Shown here: positions 46,713-59,300 of the stretch, piece after piece
Layout of the letters: the number at the start of each line of letters is the position of its first letter
Position numbering within the stretch: the stretch's first letter is position 1
Assembly: GCA_949752795.1 (NCBI GenBank)
Contig: OX457071.1
Span: 26,520,800 to 26,584,799 of the forward strand
Direction of reading: 5' to 3'
DNA from: Hyperoodon ampullatus
Taxonomy: Eukaryota; Chordata; Mammalia; Artiodactyla; Ziphiidae
DNA length: 64,000 nt
The notes under the pieces: model-generated
The model's database searches: none
What the model was told of the DNA's origin: nothing
The model's input: only the letters and a program-made list of their open reading frames with translations
Made by a program: the position numbers and the translations under genes

Positions 46713-49179
46713 TAGTAACACAATAATGTGTTGCTCCTCTTCCTCTTTTCTTTCTTTCTCCTTTCCCTCTTTCTTCAGCAAGAAAATCATGAGCAAGAAG
46801 GAGCCACAATTATCTAACTTCGAAAGTTTTAACTAAAAAACAAAACAAAACAAAAAAACCCCAAGCATTTTAAGTGCCTTTAAAAGAAATTAGAAATATT
46901 GACCGAATAAAGAGATTATGGTACAAATGTCTGTAGATTTTATACCTTTCCAGTTGTGGCTGGAAGATCAAATTATTGAGCAAGGGTCACCATCATAATG
47001 GAATTTCAAGGAGCAAAATAAAAGTCAAAAAAAGGGAAGGTATTTTTTGTGTATTTGCCTGCTGGGTGGAATGCAGTTTTTGCCTTTTGTAATGAGAACT
47101 ACATTAGAAAATACAGTGAATGTGTTCATTAACTCAGTTACAAAACTATTAATATTACCCTACTTAGAATGCTCATCTCTTTGTAAATATCTTACTAAAC
47201 ATACAGAAACCATTTTACTTTCACATAGTAATAGATCACCATTTCAGGTAAAGAGATCACCAATTGTCCTCTTCCCCTGGGACTCAACTCAATAATATAT
47301 TGCTGAAGTAACAATAAATGCATTGGAACAGAATAGGCTAACGTTTTAGAGAGTGTAGTTTAATGACCTATGGGTATATATAGAGCTGACCATGCTGTCT
47401 ATATAAATAGAAGAGTCATAGTGACCCTCAAATGACAAAGGGACTATATGAGAATTATTTCCTTTCTAAATTATTTCTAAATGATTGTCCCAGATTTCAG
47501 ATTGCATTTTTCTATTTTAACTTTCTATTTTTAAACAGATTCAGTGACACTTCACATAGAATCCTTCAAGAGAATAGTACAGAGGAGAATCACATTTTAA
47601 AATGTAAAATTCATAATAACTTAAAAAATATGAAATAAAAGTGCAGGAAATGTGATTATTTTGCTGGATGAAGACAGAGGGAGGAGAAAGTGGGCAAAAT
47701 AATCCATGTAAAGACATCTGAGTCCTAAGGCACTGATTCTTCCCTAATGGACTACAGTGCACATAAAAATAATTAATCATGAGGAGAAGGCATTGCCAAG
47801 GTTAGAACTGAGGTCTCTGGTTTTTAATGGAAATGTTCTGTGCATGAACTAAAAGAACAACTTCCCTAGCTCAAGCATTAGGGCATCTGTCATACTTAAC
47901 TTAGAATAGTTCAGGAGTTCATTAAAATATCAGATAGAGTTCAGCACTTTTATTTCACAGGGTATTAAAACTATATATAATAAGGAAAAAAAGGGGTTGT
48001 GATGAACTACCTAACATGGTGGGTGGAACATCGAAGAAGTTAAACTTAGAATTTCTGAAGTCTCAGGGAAAAAAATTTCCCTTATAATAGCCATTTCATT
48101 CTGTAGGATTTTTGTTGTTATTTTATGTGTGCTTCTGAAGACACTGAAGTAATGATGAGCAAATAAATACATAAGGAAAAACCTAGGCTGCACTAGAAGG
48201 AAGAAGTCTTGAAAGTATTTCATTGCTTAATTTAATGAACCAGATTAATGTACTCATTATTTTTGGCTCCTGGAGAAAGTGTAGGCAGGTAAAATTAGGA
48301 TCTTCAGGGGAGCAAACTGATGGTTAAGTTGTATACTTCCTTTCTCTGTGGCTATTTACGGAAAAACACCTCTCCTTAAGGACTGGGAAGGGGTAGGCTG
48401 GGGTTGTCCAGTGGCGAGGGTCCCGAGGAAAGTAGAAGGGAATGGATTCCTGCGAAAGGCACACCCAGTGCTTTGGGGGCCCAACGCACAGATTAAAAGA
48501 CTGGATTTCCTTGGTTCATTGAAGTGGATGAACACACTGTCGTCGCCCAATAATGAGCTGAATTCTTTCAGTCCCAGCTCTAATTCCTGGGAGTAGTTAA
48601 TGCACTTGTACTTGTAGAATTTTGCTCAATAAGCAGAATTCTTTGCAGAAATGGCCAAAATTGGGTTGGAGGTCTTGGATCCATGAAGGTTTGGTGTGGG
48701 TTTAGGACCTCTGTTTGAGACGCCGGGAGAGGAGTATGCGTCAAACACGTAAAACACGTAGCACGGAGGTGATAACATTCAATGATTAAAGTGCTATTCT
48801 GATTTTTGAATCTACAAACTGGATTTCACACTCCTGCCTCATTTTTAATCTCGTGAGCACCTGTGGTTGGAGGCAATACTAAGACCTTCAGGACCGCAGT
48901 CCTGGACAAGATGGGGTCACTGCCCTCTGCCCAGCATCTTCCCCTCCCCACCCCCCCCCAGCATCTTCCCCTTTCCCCCATCCCAAAGGAAGAGGGATGG
49001 CTGGAGCCACACCCTAGGGTAAGTCTAGCCTCCCAGGAAGCCGCTTTGCCAGAAGGGCTTGAACCTCTGGGGCTGGAGCGTTCTTCTTTTTCTTGTGCGT
49101 GTCCATCTGCTCTGAATTAGGCTTTTTGTGGTTTGAGATTTTTGATGATTATCATGGGAGGGGAGAGTGTTTCTTCTCT
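46713..49179. other. Unique non-coding sequence
   Basis: No gene or interspersed repeat is recognised. An A-rich (CAAAA)n patch lies at 46834-46862. A C-run at about 48948-48959 is flanked by two copies of 'cagcatcttcccc'. Frames at 47047-48596 are not protein-like. Confidence 0.5.
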
Positions 49180-49620
49180 GAATCGAATGCACACAGAGAA
49201 CACCACACGATTCACACATACTTTGATTTGTTGAAATAGCAAATCCCAAAGTGCAGCTCTGGGGAAGGTGGGAGGAGCATGATCAATCTTTTTCCTCCAA
49301 TCAGCACTTGTGTTACTAGGAGCCGTGACTCACTAGATGACCCGATCTTTTGCTCGGTGGAGATTACATATTAATGTTTTGAGAGAGCTGGAGAGTTGTG
49401 GTTGAGTGATCTGGGAAGAAACACGAGAGGATTTGCCTGGACTTAAAAAGGCTGGCTCTTTGAAAGACTCTGAGTTTTCCAAAGCATCAATTAGCTCATG
49501 TAAAAATGCAAATCAAAGAAAAACTTTCTCAGTCTTTTAAAAGATAAATTCATAGCTCAGTTTCCTGGCGCATCTTTTAGGTGCCCTCACCCCACTTCCC
49601 CCGTGAGCACGACGATAAGT
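49180..49620. promoter_or_regulatory. Candidate enhancer-like block with clustered factor sites
   Basis: Consensus sites seen directly: CCAAT followed by CAG (NF-Y type) at 49297-49301, TGACTCA (AP-1) at 49326-49332, ATGCAAAT (octamer) at 49506-49513 overlapping ATCAAAG (TCF/LEF) at 49512-49518. The block is repeat-free. Each site can occur by chance; the clustering within 230 bp is suggestive only. Confidence 0.35.
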
Positions 49621-49787
49621 TATATTTTAAGTGTACCTATAATTTTAGGAGGATGGCTATTGGAAAGAACAAAGCACCCTGTGATTTTAAATATACATGT
49701 ACTAGCGAGCTTTTGAGAAGAAGCTTAAGACAGACAAGCTGCACAATTATTGAAATTTTATATAGATTTTACTAGCTCAAACACTAA

Positions 49788-50000
49788 AATCAGATATGAT
49801 TTGAATATTGTTTCTACCACTGAATAATTTTGTGACGGTGAACAAGTTGATTTCTCTGAATATCCTTATCCTCACCTGTAAAATTAGATAATGGAACCTA
49901 TTTCTTCGTGTTATTTTGAGGAATAAATCAGATAATAAATTTAAATGCCTGGCATGCTCTCAGGCACCTGGGAGCATTTTACAAAATATTAACTATTTTT
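49788..50000 (+). mobile_element. MIR SINE
   Basis: 'tgaacaagttgatttctctg', 'cacctgtaaaattagataat', 'gaggaataaatcagataata' and 'gcctggcatgctctcaggca' follow MIR order. Confidence 0.78.
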
Positions 50001-50325
50001 ATAATTGTTGTCACTGTTATTTTTATTCCCCAGCTCTGTTTTATTTTTCTTCTCTATTCTAGAATTTTCTGTGTTTGGTTTATCCAGGAATAAATTGAAT
50101 TGAATTGCACATAGACGTATCTTCTTGTCTGGTTTTATCAGCAACATCTGCCATGACCCAGGCTGTCTACTTTCACAAATTTCTGCTCTGCCACTTTACA
50201 AATCATTCAAATACATGGAAACCCCCTGGAAAGCTTGTCACCTACATATACTAACATCTCAATTTAAACAATTTGCTTGCTTTTTCTTGTTGGCTCAAAA
50301 TTCTTAATTTTTAAAGTTTTTGCTT
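50001..50325. other. Unique non-coding sequence
   Basis: No gene or repeat is recognised. Confidence 0.5.
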
Positions 50326-50341
50326 CTCCAATGCATCTTTC

Positions 50342-50551
50342 TTTTTTTTTTTTTTTTTTTGCGGTACGCGGGCCTCTCACTGTTGTGGCCTCTCCCGTTG
50401 CGGAGCACAGCCTCCGGACGCGCAGGCTCAGTGGCCTTGGCTCACGGGCCCAGCCGCTCCGCGGCATGTGGGATCTTCCCGGACCAGGGCACAAACCCGT
50501 GTCCCCTGCATCGGCAGGCGGACTGTCAACCACTGCGCCACCAGGGAAGCC
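50342..50551 (-). mobile_element. CHR-type SINE (cetacean), full length
   Basis: Same structure as the copies at 9943, 12469 and 33153. A 16-bp target-site duplication (ctccaatgcatctttc) lies at 50326-50341 and 50552-50567. The body differs from the others by few substitutions. Confidence 0.95.
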
Positions 50552-50567
50552 CTCCAATGCATCTTTC

Positions 50568-51408
50568 AATTGAGTTGGTTTTCTATCATAGTTTTATGGG
50601 ATCTAAAATGAATATTTAATTGCTGCACCCTTCTTTCATCTGAATTCTATTAATTAAGCTTATATATGTTTCCCTTTTCCCTGGTGTTCCCAACGCAATC
50701 TTTTAACTCGTAGCTACTTTCCATTTAAAAAAACCAATCTTCAGTTTCCTCTTCTTCCTCTTTCTGCTCTCCCTTGACTGCTTTTTCTCTGGGCCCCAAA
50801 GTAAAGCAGTGAAAAGTCTTTGCCTCTTGGCTGCAACCCGCTGGGTTGTGTTGGGGCTCTCCCATCATGACAGAGTGGATTGCCAGAAACTTGTTCTAAC
50901 ACACTGCTCTTCCTGGTAATCTCTTCCCATGCTGTAAGCAAACTGAGTACATCCTCTGCCTTCCTTGGGCGCATAATTACTTCCCCTCCTGTGGCAGAGC
51001 TTCCTGTAGGACAATCAGAGAGCCGCAGTAGTTCAGAAGCCAGCGGAGGAAGAATGCCTGCCAGCAGCCTCCTTCTATGAGGCTATTATGCTGGAGGAAG
51101 GGTTTAGAGCCCAAGCGTCAGCTTCCAAATCCAGGTTCAAATTCTGAGCTGGCCACTTGTCAACACGTAATGTTGGAGGAATGCTTGTGTAGCTCTGTTT
51201 GGGGAGGGATGTCTTGCTAAGTAAGAACACTACTGCAGCTCCCTTTCAAATGATCCCAGGGCCTAGGGAAACATTGATATTATCTTGGCATCATGGACAT
51301 AATAGCTGTTTTCTCCCCGCTTGAAATAATTTTCCGTGTATCTCAGAACTTCATGTTTGGGGAGAAATTCTTTGACTTTTCTCCTGCATTTTTCTTCTGT
51401 TGAAAATG
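50568..51408. other. Unique sequence with a small MIR remnant
   Basis: No gene is recognised. About 51088-51165 ('ttagagcccaagcgtcagct', 'ccaggttcaaattctgagct') resembles a MIR head. Frames at 50741-51080 on the two strands overlap and are not protein-like. Confidence 0.5.
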
Positions 51409-51411
51409 GGG

Positions 51412-51668
51412 ATGGTGGGGGAGAGGGTTAAATTGAGAGATTTGAATTGACATATACACATCTACTATATAGAAAATAGATAACTAGTAAGAACCTACTG
51501 TAGAGCACAGGGAACTCTACTCAATACTCTGTAAAGACCTATGTGGGAATAGAATCTAAAAAAGAGTGGATATACATATATGTATAACTGATTCACTTTG
51601 CTGTACAGCAGAAACTAACAAAACATTGTAAATCAACTATACTACAGTAAAAAATTTAATTAAAGAAA
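51412..51668 (+). mobile_element. 5'-truncated L1, 3' UTR
   Basis: 'gataactagtaagaacctac', 'agagcacagggaactctact', 'gattcactttgctgtacagc' and 'cattgtaaatcaactatact' are the cetartiodactyl L1 3' UTR, ending in an A-rich tail. Imperfect flanking repeats of the type gaaaatggggat/gaaaacggagat are present. Confidence 0.88.
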
Positions 51669-52380
51669 AAAGAAAACGGAGATAATGTCATTTTTGCCAA
51701 TTTCTAAATAGAGCTCGGGGGATTCCCTTAGATATTTCTAACGTTAGCAAGATATAGAATCAGAAAAATACTTTTGTGATCACCATTCACTGCTGATTTA
51801 TATTGCTTTGTGGTGTATCTCTTTACTTCCACGTGGAACTAAATAACTTGTATGAGGTCATATAAGATATAGCTGGGGCTCGAACTTAACCTGTGTATGG
51901 TCTTTCTACCACATCACTCAACTCCTGACATACTTCTATGGAGACATAGCCCCAGCTTCTTGGGAAGCTTTCACCAAGTCTTTCTGTAGCTCAGTACCGA
52001 TCCTAGCAGGGAGCTAGAAGCAACAAGGCAGCAGCTCAGTTGAATATGGAAGACATCTGGTTCAGGAATTCTTCTCCTACTCTGAGTCCTGCCCTTTCTA
52101 AAGACTGAAACTACTTTTATTTGCATTTTAGCCTTTAAGTTAATTAATGGGAATTAATATGTGTGTAAGAACTTCAGAAATTTCCCAAAGGCTCATTATA
52201 AATTTAGTGTAAAAAAAGCAGTGGATATTTTTCTTTTTAAAGATAGAGCTCTCATTAAATGTTTAGGTTATTAATAAAAACATTTTTATCAGGGCAAGTT
52301 TTAGTGTGAGTGCTGGGATGAAGATATCAGTTAACACACTTCAGCCATATTCAATTGACTCTGCCAAGAGAAGCCATATG

Positions 52381-52381
<1 letters not shown>
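51669..52381. other. Unique non-coding sequence
   Basis: No gene or repeat is recognised. Confidence 0.5.

Positions 52382-52422
<41 letters not shown>
52382..52422 (+). repeat. (GT)n microsatellite, about 41 bp
   Basis: About twenty uninterrupted GT units following a GC step. Probably length-variable in populations. Confidence 0.95.
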
Positions 52423-52426
<4 letters not shown>

Positions 52427-53212
52427 TGGAGGGGAGGTTGGTAGTGAGAAGTATTAAAGGCTGCCAGAAAAGCACATATTCATAATTTTCTTTTATTAGG
52501 AAAAAGGTTCCCAATTTAACTGTCTGTGTTACCTAATCATCTAAAACCTCCTCTGCTATGGTAGGATATAGCAGAGAAAAATGGCATTTAGTGTATATAA
52601 AAACAGAACCGAGTGTCTGCTTCTTTGGGAATTTATATCTGTTTATTCATTTATGATCACCAGCCAGGTAGCCTGATCAATGATACTAGGAGAGCTTTAT
52701 GAGGAACATTGCATGCACCAAGTCCACTGTTTCCACAGAGAATAAGTGTGCAGAAGTAAATCTTAGTACAAACAGGAAAATGGCTTAACTTATGCTCTTT
52801 CTAACTGTCTTTAAATATAGGCTTAAACTGGTTGGGCCTCTGTGGGCTTTCCCCTGGCTTAGTATCAGTGCGTTTAGGGTCAGAAGACACCTGAGAGGCA
52901 CCCGTCTCTCATTGCACACGTGTCCTTTCTATGTACTTCTAAAGGTCATGCTGGATACGCTTGCAGACCCCAGGAACCATGACACACTACTTTGCTAGGG
53001 AGCAGGTCCTGTTATGAGATCGTAGAGAAGCGGTAGGTCTTTGTTTGTTAGAACACACCTCATCTTGGGGTGGAATCTCCCTCCCTCAGCTTCCACCTGT
53101 GCACCCAGCCCTGTTGCTCAGAACAGTGGTACAGGGACCATCACAGTTATGACACACTTTCAAAATATTGGAGGAGCCTCTTGGCTCTCTCAAATAATCA
53201 ATCTTCCTGGGT
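52423..53212. other. Unique non-coding sequence
   Basis: No gene or repeat is recognised. Confidence 0.5.
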
Positions 53213-53268
53213 TAAACAGCTCCATTTTCCCATAATTAATTAAACAGCTCCATTTTCCCATAATTAAT
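53213..53268 (+). repeat. Perfect tandem duplication, 28-bp unit
   Basis: Two identical 28-bp units, 53213-53240 and 53241-53268, each starting 'taaacagctcc' and ending 'cataattaat'. Perfect identity points to a recent event or an assembly artefact. Confidence 0.95.
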
Positions 53269-53958
53269 TTTTTTATCACATGTTCTAACTTTTAGAATTC
53301 TGAAAATCCTACAGCCTGACAATACTTTTCTTAAAATATGACCCCCAGAAGTAGGCATCCCAAGCTGTATGACATCTGTGGGATTACAGGGTAGTGTGAC
53401 AATACCTGTGTCTGGAGCCCGTATCCCAACTATTGTAGCTAAAAGTAAGATTGTGAATTCCTTATGGGCAGGAACTGGCCCTACTGTGGTAGGTGGAGTA
53501 GTGAATGAATAAAGCTGTGGGAATGCTTCCTAACAACAATGACAATGACACAAACCTTTGGTCAGTCAGCATGTCCCCTTCCTGTTAGCAGTTAGATGAT
53601 TCCCTGGGTCCTGGCAGATGTTCTGTCTGTCCTTATCAGTTCAAACAGCATCTTTCCAGTTCCAACCCTGATGTCACTCCACCTGCTTCATTACCCCAAG
53701 CCCTCTTTGTCTTCCTGAACCCCAGCTACTCCAGCTGGTCCTATGTCACATGCAGACCTGAAAAAGCATATTTTCTATTCTTAATGTAAATTACTGTCAC
53801 AGGTATTGAATAGGACAGATCCTGACAGCCTGCCCATCAGTCTATTGGTCTACCTTTCTTGTCACTGGGGTTCTGAATCTGATTAATCGTACCAGCATGA
53901 CCATCACATCTACATGGAAACCGCAGTAATTTATTTGCCTTTCTAAAATAAAAGCATT
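53269..53958. other. Unique sequence with possible L2 scrap
   Basis: No gene is recognised. About 53455-53515 faintly resembles an L2 3' end on the plus strand. Confidence 0.45.
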
Positions 53959-53959
53959 C

Positions 53960-55080
53960 AACATTTAGTCATCCCTTACATTCCAACATTTAGTCACTAG
54001 GTACCGACTGAACCTTTTTCAAGTATCTTGCATTGTATTGGATGTTGGGAATAAAATAAAGATCAAAAGGGACAAGGCCCTTGTTCTCATGGAGTTTACA
54101 TTATGAAGAAAAAAAGAAGAAATAAATAATTACAATTGTGACTGATTCTATGAAGGAAATAAACAGAGTGATGAGATAGTTCCAGGTGAAACCTACTTTA
54201 TCTAGAGCAGGCAAGGAAGCCTCTTTGAGAAGTGGCTGCAAGATGAAAAAGAGCAGCAATGAAGAGAATTTGGGAAGAACATTCCAAGCTGAGGGAACAG
54301 TTAAAGCTCAGCAGCAAGAATAGGGTTAGTGTGTCCCAGGAACTGATAAAAGGCCAGTGGGACTGGAGCAGAGTGAACCTTATACGGTTTTTACATGAAT
54401 TACAACAGGAAGTCATTGAGGAGTTCATATAGTGAAGCAACACAGTCTAGTTTGCAGTTTTTGAAGGACCCTCTGCTGTATGATGAATGAACCAGAGAGG
54501 GAGGAGAGAAGAGGGAATGCCACTTACACACCTCCATGACAAAATCTAAGTGAAGCAAGAAAGGGCTGGGGCCAGCTGGTGGCATTGGAGATGGGAGGAT
54601 AGATTCAAGATATGTTTTGGCTGTATCTTGCTTAAAGGTTAAGTGAGAGGGGTGGAGAGAAAGGAGGAATAAAGGTGATTTTAGCAACTGGAGGAAAGGC
54701 CATTCATGGAGATGAGAAGACTGGGAGAAGAATAAGATTGGGAGGGGGAAATGTCATTTTGGACATGTTAAGTTTGAAATCAATCTGAGCCAAGAAAATG
54801 GCAAGCCAGGGAAACAAACAGATAATTTTAATTGCCAGAAATAATTTAAAATGTGCAGGAAAGGAAAGGTAATCACTGTTTATTCCACAGCTTAGCCTTG
54901 AATGGTACACAGAGTCAAAATAACGTCCATCCTGAATATTGATCTAATCAAGCATTTAAAATAAGTATATTGGTAGGATGGGGCCCGAGAAGTGGACATT
55001 TGGGCGTGCTGGAGACAAGGATGGAAAGAGTGTTAGGTGCTAATCTTCTACGTGGGAAGTCAAAAGACAATGTCTGGAAC
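53960..55080 (-). mobile_element. L2 LINE 3' half, minus strand
   Basis: Read in reverse this is the same family as 39627-41085. Plus-strand phrases include 'ccttgttctcatggagttta', 'gaagaacattccaagctgag', 'actggagcagagtgaacc', 'tttggacatgttaagtttga' and 'gaagtggacatttgggcgtg'. The minus-strand frames 54198-54910 are fragments of its decayed coding region. Confidence 0.75.
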
Positions 55081-55422
55081 TGGAAAACTCAAGAAACAGC
55101 AACATAAGGGTGTCACTTTGAAATATGGAGGTAAATATTAATAGAATCAGTTTAAAATGTTAAAAGTGATTACCTTTGAAGGAGGGGAAAGTGAGGTGGT
55201 GGGGAAAAGGATAATGACCGCTGATTGTTAACAAAACTTGTAGACCTGGATGACTCTTTAAGTATGGGCATATATAATTTTAATAAAAATAAGAGCTTAA
55301 AGATTTTAAGAGAGCCAGCCATCAGAACAGCCAGCCCTACAAGCATACCTAAATCCCATGTGAACCCAGAACTGATGCAAGGCTAAAAAGAAGGATGCTG
55401 TCATTGGGAGTGCTCCCTTACA
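55081..55422. other. Unique non-coding sequence
   Basis: No gene or repeat is recognised up to the left target-site duplication of the composite L1. Confidence 0.5.
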
Positions 55423-55436
55423 GCCCATTTACTTCT

Positions 55437-56012
55437 TTTTTTTAATTTAATTTAATTTAATTTTATTATTTTTTGAATTTTATCTTATTTATTTTTTTAT
55501 ACAGCAGGTTCTTATTAGTCATCAATTTTATACACATCAGTGTATACATGTCAATCCCAATCGCCCAATTCATCACACCACCACCCCCCGCCACTTTCCC
55601 CCCTTTGGTGTCCATATGTTTTTTCTCTACATCTGTGTCTCAATTTCTGCCCTGCAAACCGGTTCATCTGTACTATTTTTCTAGGTTCCACATATATGCG
55701 TTAATATACGATATTTGTTTTTCTCTTTCTGTCACACTCTGTATGACAGTCTCTAGATCCATCCACGTCTGAACAAATGACCCAGTTTCGTTCCTTTTTA
55801 TGGCTGAGTAATATTCCATTGTATATATGTACCACACTTCTTTATCCATTCATCTGTCGATGGGCATTTATGTTGCTTCCATGACCTGGCTATTGTAAAT
55901 AGTGCTACAATGAGCATTGACATGCATATGTCTTTTTGAATTACGGTTTTCTCTGCTATATGCCCAGTAGTGGGATTGCTGGGTCATATGATAATGCTAT
56001 TTTTAGTTTTTA
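55437..56012 (-). mobile_element. Second L1 3' end within the composite unit
   Basis: It holds 'atacagcaggttcttattag', 'ctgccctgcaaaccggttca' and 'ggctgagtaatattccattg', ending at 'gggtcatatgataatgctat'. The part from about 55740 to 56011 repeats the sequence at about 56410-56690 (end of ORF2). The 3' UTR to its left is of a different subfamily from the one at 56013-56345. Confidence 0.88.
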
Positions 56013-56346
56013 GTATTTTTTTATTAGTTTCTGCTTCATAACAAAGTGAATCAGTCATACATATACATCTGTTCCCACATCCCTTCCCTCTTGCATCTCC
56101 CTGCCTCCCACCCTCCCCATCCCACCCCTCCAGGCGGTCACAAAGCACCGAGCTGATCTCCCTGTGCTATGCGGCTGCTTCCCACTATCTATCTACCCTA
56201 CGCCTGGTACTGTATATATGTCCATGCCTCTCTCTCGCTTTGTCACAGCTTACCCTTCCCCCTCCCCATATCCTCAAGTCCATTCTCAAGTAGGTCTGTG
56301 TCTTTATTCCTGTTTTACCCCTAGGTTCTTCATGACATTTTTTTTC

Positions 56347-59300
56347 TTAAATTCCATATATATGTGTTAGCATATGGTATTTGTCTTTCTCTTTCTGACT
56401 TACTTCACTCTGTATGACAGACTCTAGGTCTATCCACCTCATTACAAATAGCTCAGTTTCATTTCGTTTTATGGCTGAGTAATATTCCATTGTATATATG
56501 TGCCACATCTTCTTTATCCATTCATCCGATGATGGACACTTAGGTTGTTTCCATCTCTGGGCTATTGTGAATAGAGCTGCAATGAACATTTTGGTACATG
56601 TCTCTTTTTGAATTATGGTTTTCTCAGGGTATATGTCTAGTAGTGGGATTGCTGGGTCATATGGTAGTTCTATTTTTAGTTTTTTAAGGAACCTCCATAC
56701 TGTTCTCCATAGTGGCTGTACCAATTCACATTCCCACCAGCAGTGCAAGAGTGTTCCCTTTTCTCCACACCCTCTCCAGCATTTATTGTTTCTAGATTTC
56801 TTGATGATGGCCATTCTGACTGGTGTGAGGTGATACCTCATTGTGGTTTTGATTTGCATTTCTCTAAAAATTAGTGATGTTGAGCAGCTTTTCATGTGCC
56901 TCTTGGCCATCTGTATGTCTTCTTTGGAGAAATGTCTATTTAGGTCTTCTGCCCATTTTTGGATTCGGTTGTTTGTTTTTTTTTAAAATTGAGCTGCATG
57001 AGCTGTTTTTATATTTTGGAGATTAATCCTTTGTCCATTGATTCATTTGCAAATATTTTCTCCCTTTCTGGGGGTTGTCTTTTCGTGTTGTTTATGGTTT
57101 CCTTTGCTGTGCAGAAGCTTTGAAGTTTCATTAGGTCCCATTTATTTATTTTTGTTTTTGTTTCTGTTACTCTAGGAGGTGGATCAAAAAAGATCTTGCT
57201 GTGATTTATGTCATAGAGTGTTCTTCCTATGTTTTCCTCTAAGAGTTTTATAGTGTCTGGTCTTACATGTATGTCTCTAATCCATTTTGAGTTTATTTTT
57301 GTGTATGGTGTTAGGGAGTGTTCTAATTTCATTCTTTTACATGTAGCTGTCCAGTTTTCCCAGCACCACTTATTGAAGAGACTGTCTTTTCTCCACTGTA
57401 TATCCTTGCCTCCTTTGTCATAGATTAGTTGACCATATGTGCGTGGGTTTATCTCTGGGCTTTCTGTCTTGTTCCATTGATCTATGTTTCTGTTTTTGTG
57501 CCAGTGCCATATTGTCTTCATTACTGTAGCTTTGTAGTATAGCCTGAAGTCAGGGAGTCTGATTCCTCCAGCTCCGTTTTTTTCCCTCAACACTGCTTTG
57601 GATATTCAGGGTCTTTTGTGTCTCCATACAAATTTTAGGATCTTTTGTTCCAGTTCTGTAAAAAATGCCATTGGTAATTTGATAGGGATTGCATTGAATC
57701 TGTAGATTGCTTTGGGTAGTATAGTCATTTTCACAATATTGATTCTTCCAATCCAAGAATATGGTATATCTCTCCATCTATTGGTATCTTTAATTTCTTT
57801 CGTCAGTGTCTTATAGTTTTCAACGTAAAGGTCTTTTGTCTCCCTAGGTAGGTTTACACCTAGGTATTTTATTCTTTTTGTTGCAATGGTAAATGGGAAT
57901 GTTTCCTTAATATCTCTTTCAGATTTTTCATCATTAGTGTATAGGAAAGCTAGAGATTTCTGTGCATTAATTTTGTATCCTGCAACTATACCTAATTCAC
58001 TGATTAGCTCTAGTAGTTTTCTGGTAGCATCTTTAGTATTTTCTATGTATAGTATCATGTCATCTGCAAACAGTGACAGTTTTACTTCTTCTTTTCCAAT
58101 TTGGATTCCTTTTATTTCTTTTTCTTCTCTGATTGCCGTGGCTAGGACTTCCAAAACTATGTTGAATAACAGTGGTGAGAGTGGACATCCTTCCTGATCT
58201 TAGAGGAAATGCTTTCAGGTTTTCACCATTGAGAATGATGTTTCCTATGGGTTTGTTGTATATGGCCTTTATTATGTTGAAGTAGGTTCCCTCTATGCCC
58301 ACTTTCTGGAGAGTTTTTATCATAAATGGGTATTGAATTTTGTCAAAAGCCTTTCCTGCAGCTATTGAGATGATCATATGGTTTTTCTTCTTCAATTTGT
58401 TAATATGGTGTATCACATTGATTGATTTGCATATGTTGAAGAATCCTTGCATCCCTGTGATAAATCCCACCAGATCACGGTGTATGATCCTTTTAATGTG
58501 TTGTTTGATTCTGTTTGCTAGTATTTTGTTGACAATGTTTGCATCTATATTCATCAGTGATATTGGTCTGTAATTTTCTTTTTTGTAGTAACTTTGTCTG
58601 GTTTTGGTATCAGGGTGATGGTGGCCTCATAGAACGAATGTGGGAGTATTCCTCCTCTGCAATTTTTTGGAAAAGTTTGAGAAGTATGGGTTTTAGCTCT
58701 TCTCTAAATATTTGATAGAATTCACCTGTGAAGCCATTTGGTCCTGGACTTCTGTTTGTTGGAAGATTTTAAATCACAGTTTCAATGTCATTCCTTGTGA
58801 TTGGTCTGTTCATATTTTCTATTTCTTCCTGGTTCAGTCTTGGAAGGTTATACTTTTCTAAGAATTTGTCCATTTCTTCCAGGTTGTCCATTTAATTGGC
58901 ATAGAGTTGCTTGTAGTAGTCTCTTAGGATACTTTGTATTTCTCCTGTGTCTGTTGTAACTTCTACTTTTTCACTTCTCATTTTATTGATTTGTCCTCTC
59001 CCTCTTTTTCTTGATGAGTCTGGCTAATGGTTTATCAATTTTGTTTATCTTCTCAAAGAACCAGCTTTTAGTTTTATTCATCTTTGCTATTGTTTTCTTT
59101 GTTTCTATTTCATTTATTTCTTCTCTGATCTTTATGATTTCTTTCCTTCTGCTAACTTTGGGTTTTGTTTATTCTTCTTTCTCTAGTTCCTTTAGGTGTA
59201 AGGTTAGATTGTTTTTTTGCGATTTTTCTTGTTTTTTGAGGTAGGCTTGTATAGCTATAAACTTCCCTCTTAGAACTGCTTTTGCCGCATCCCATAGGTT

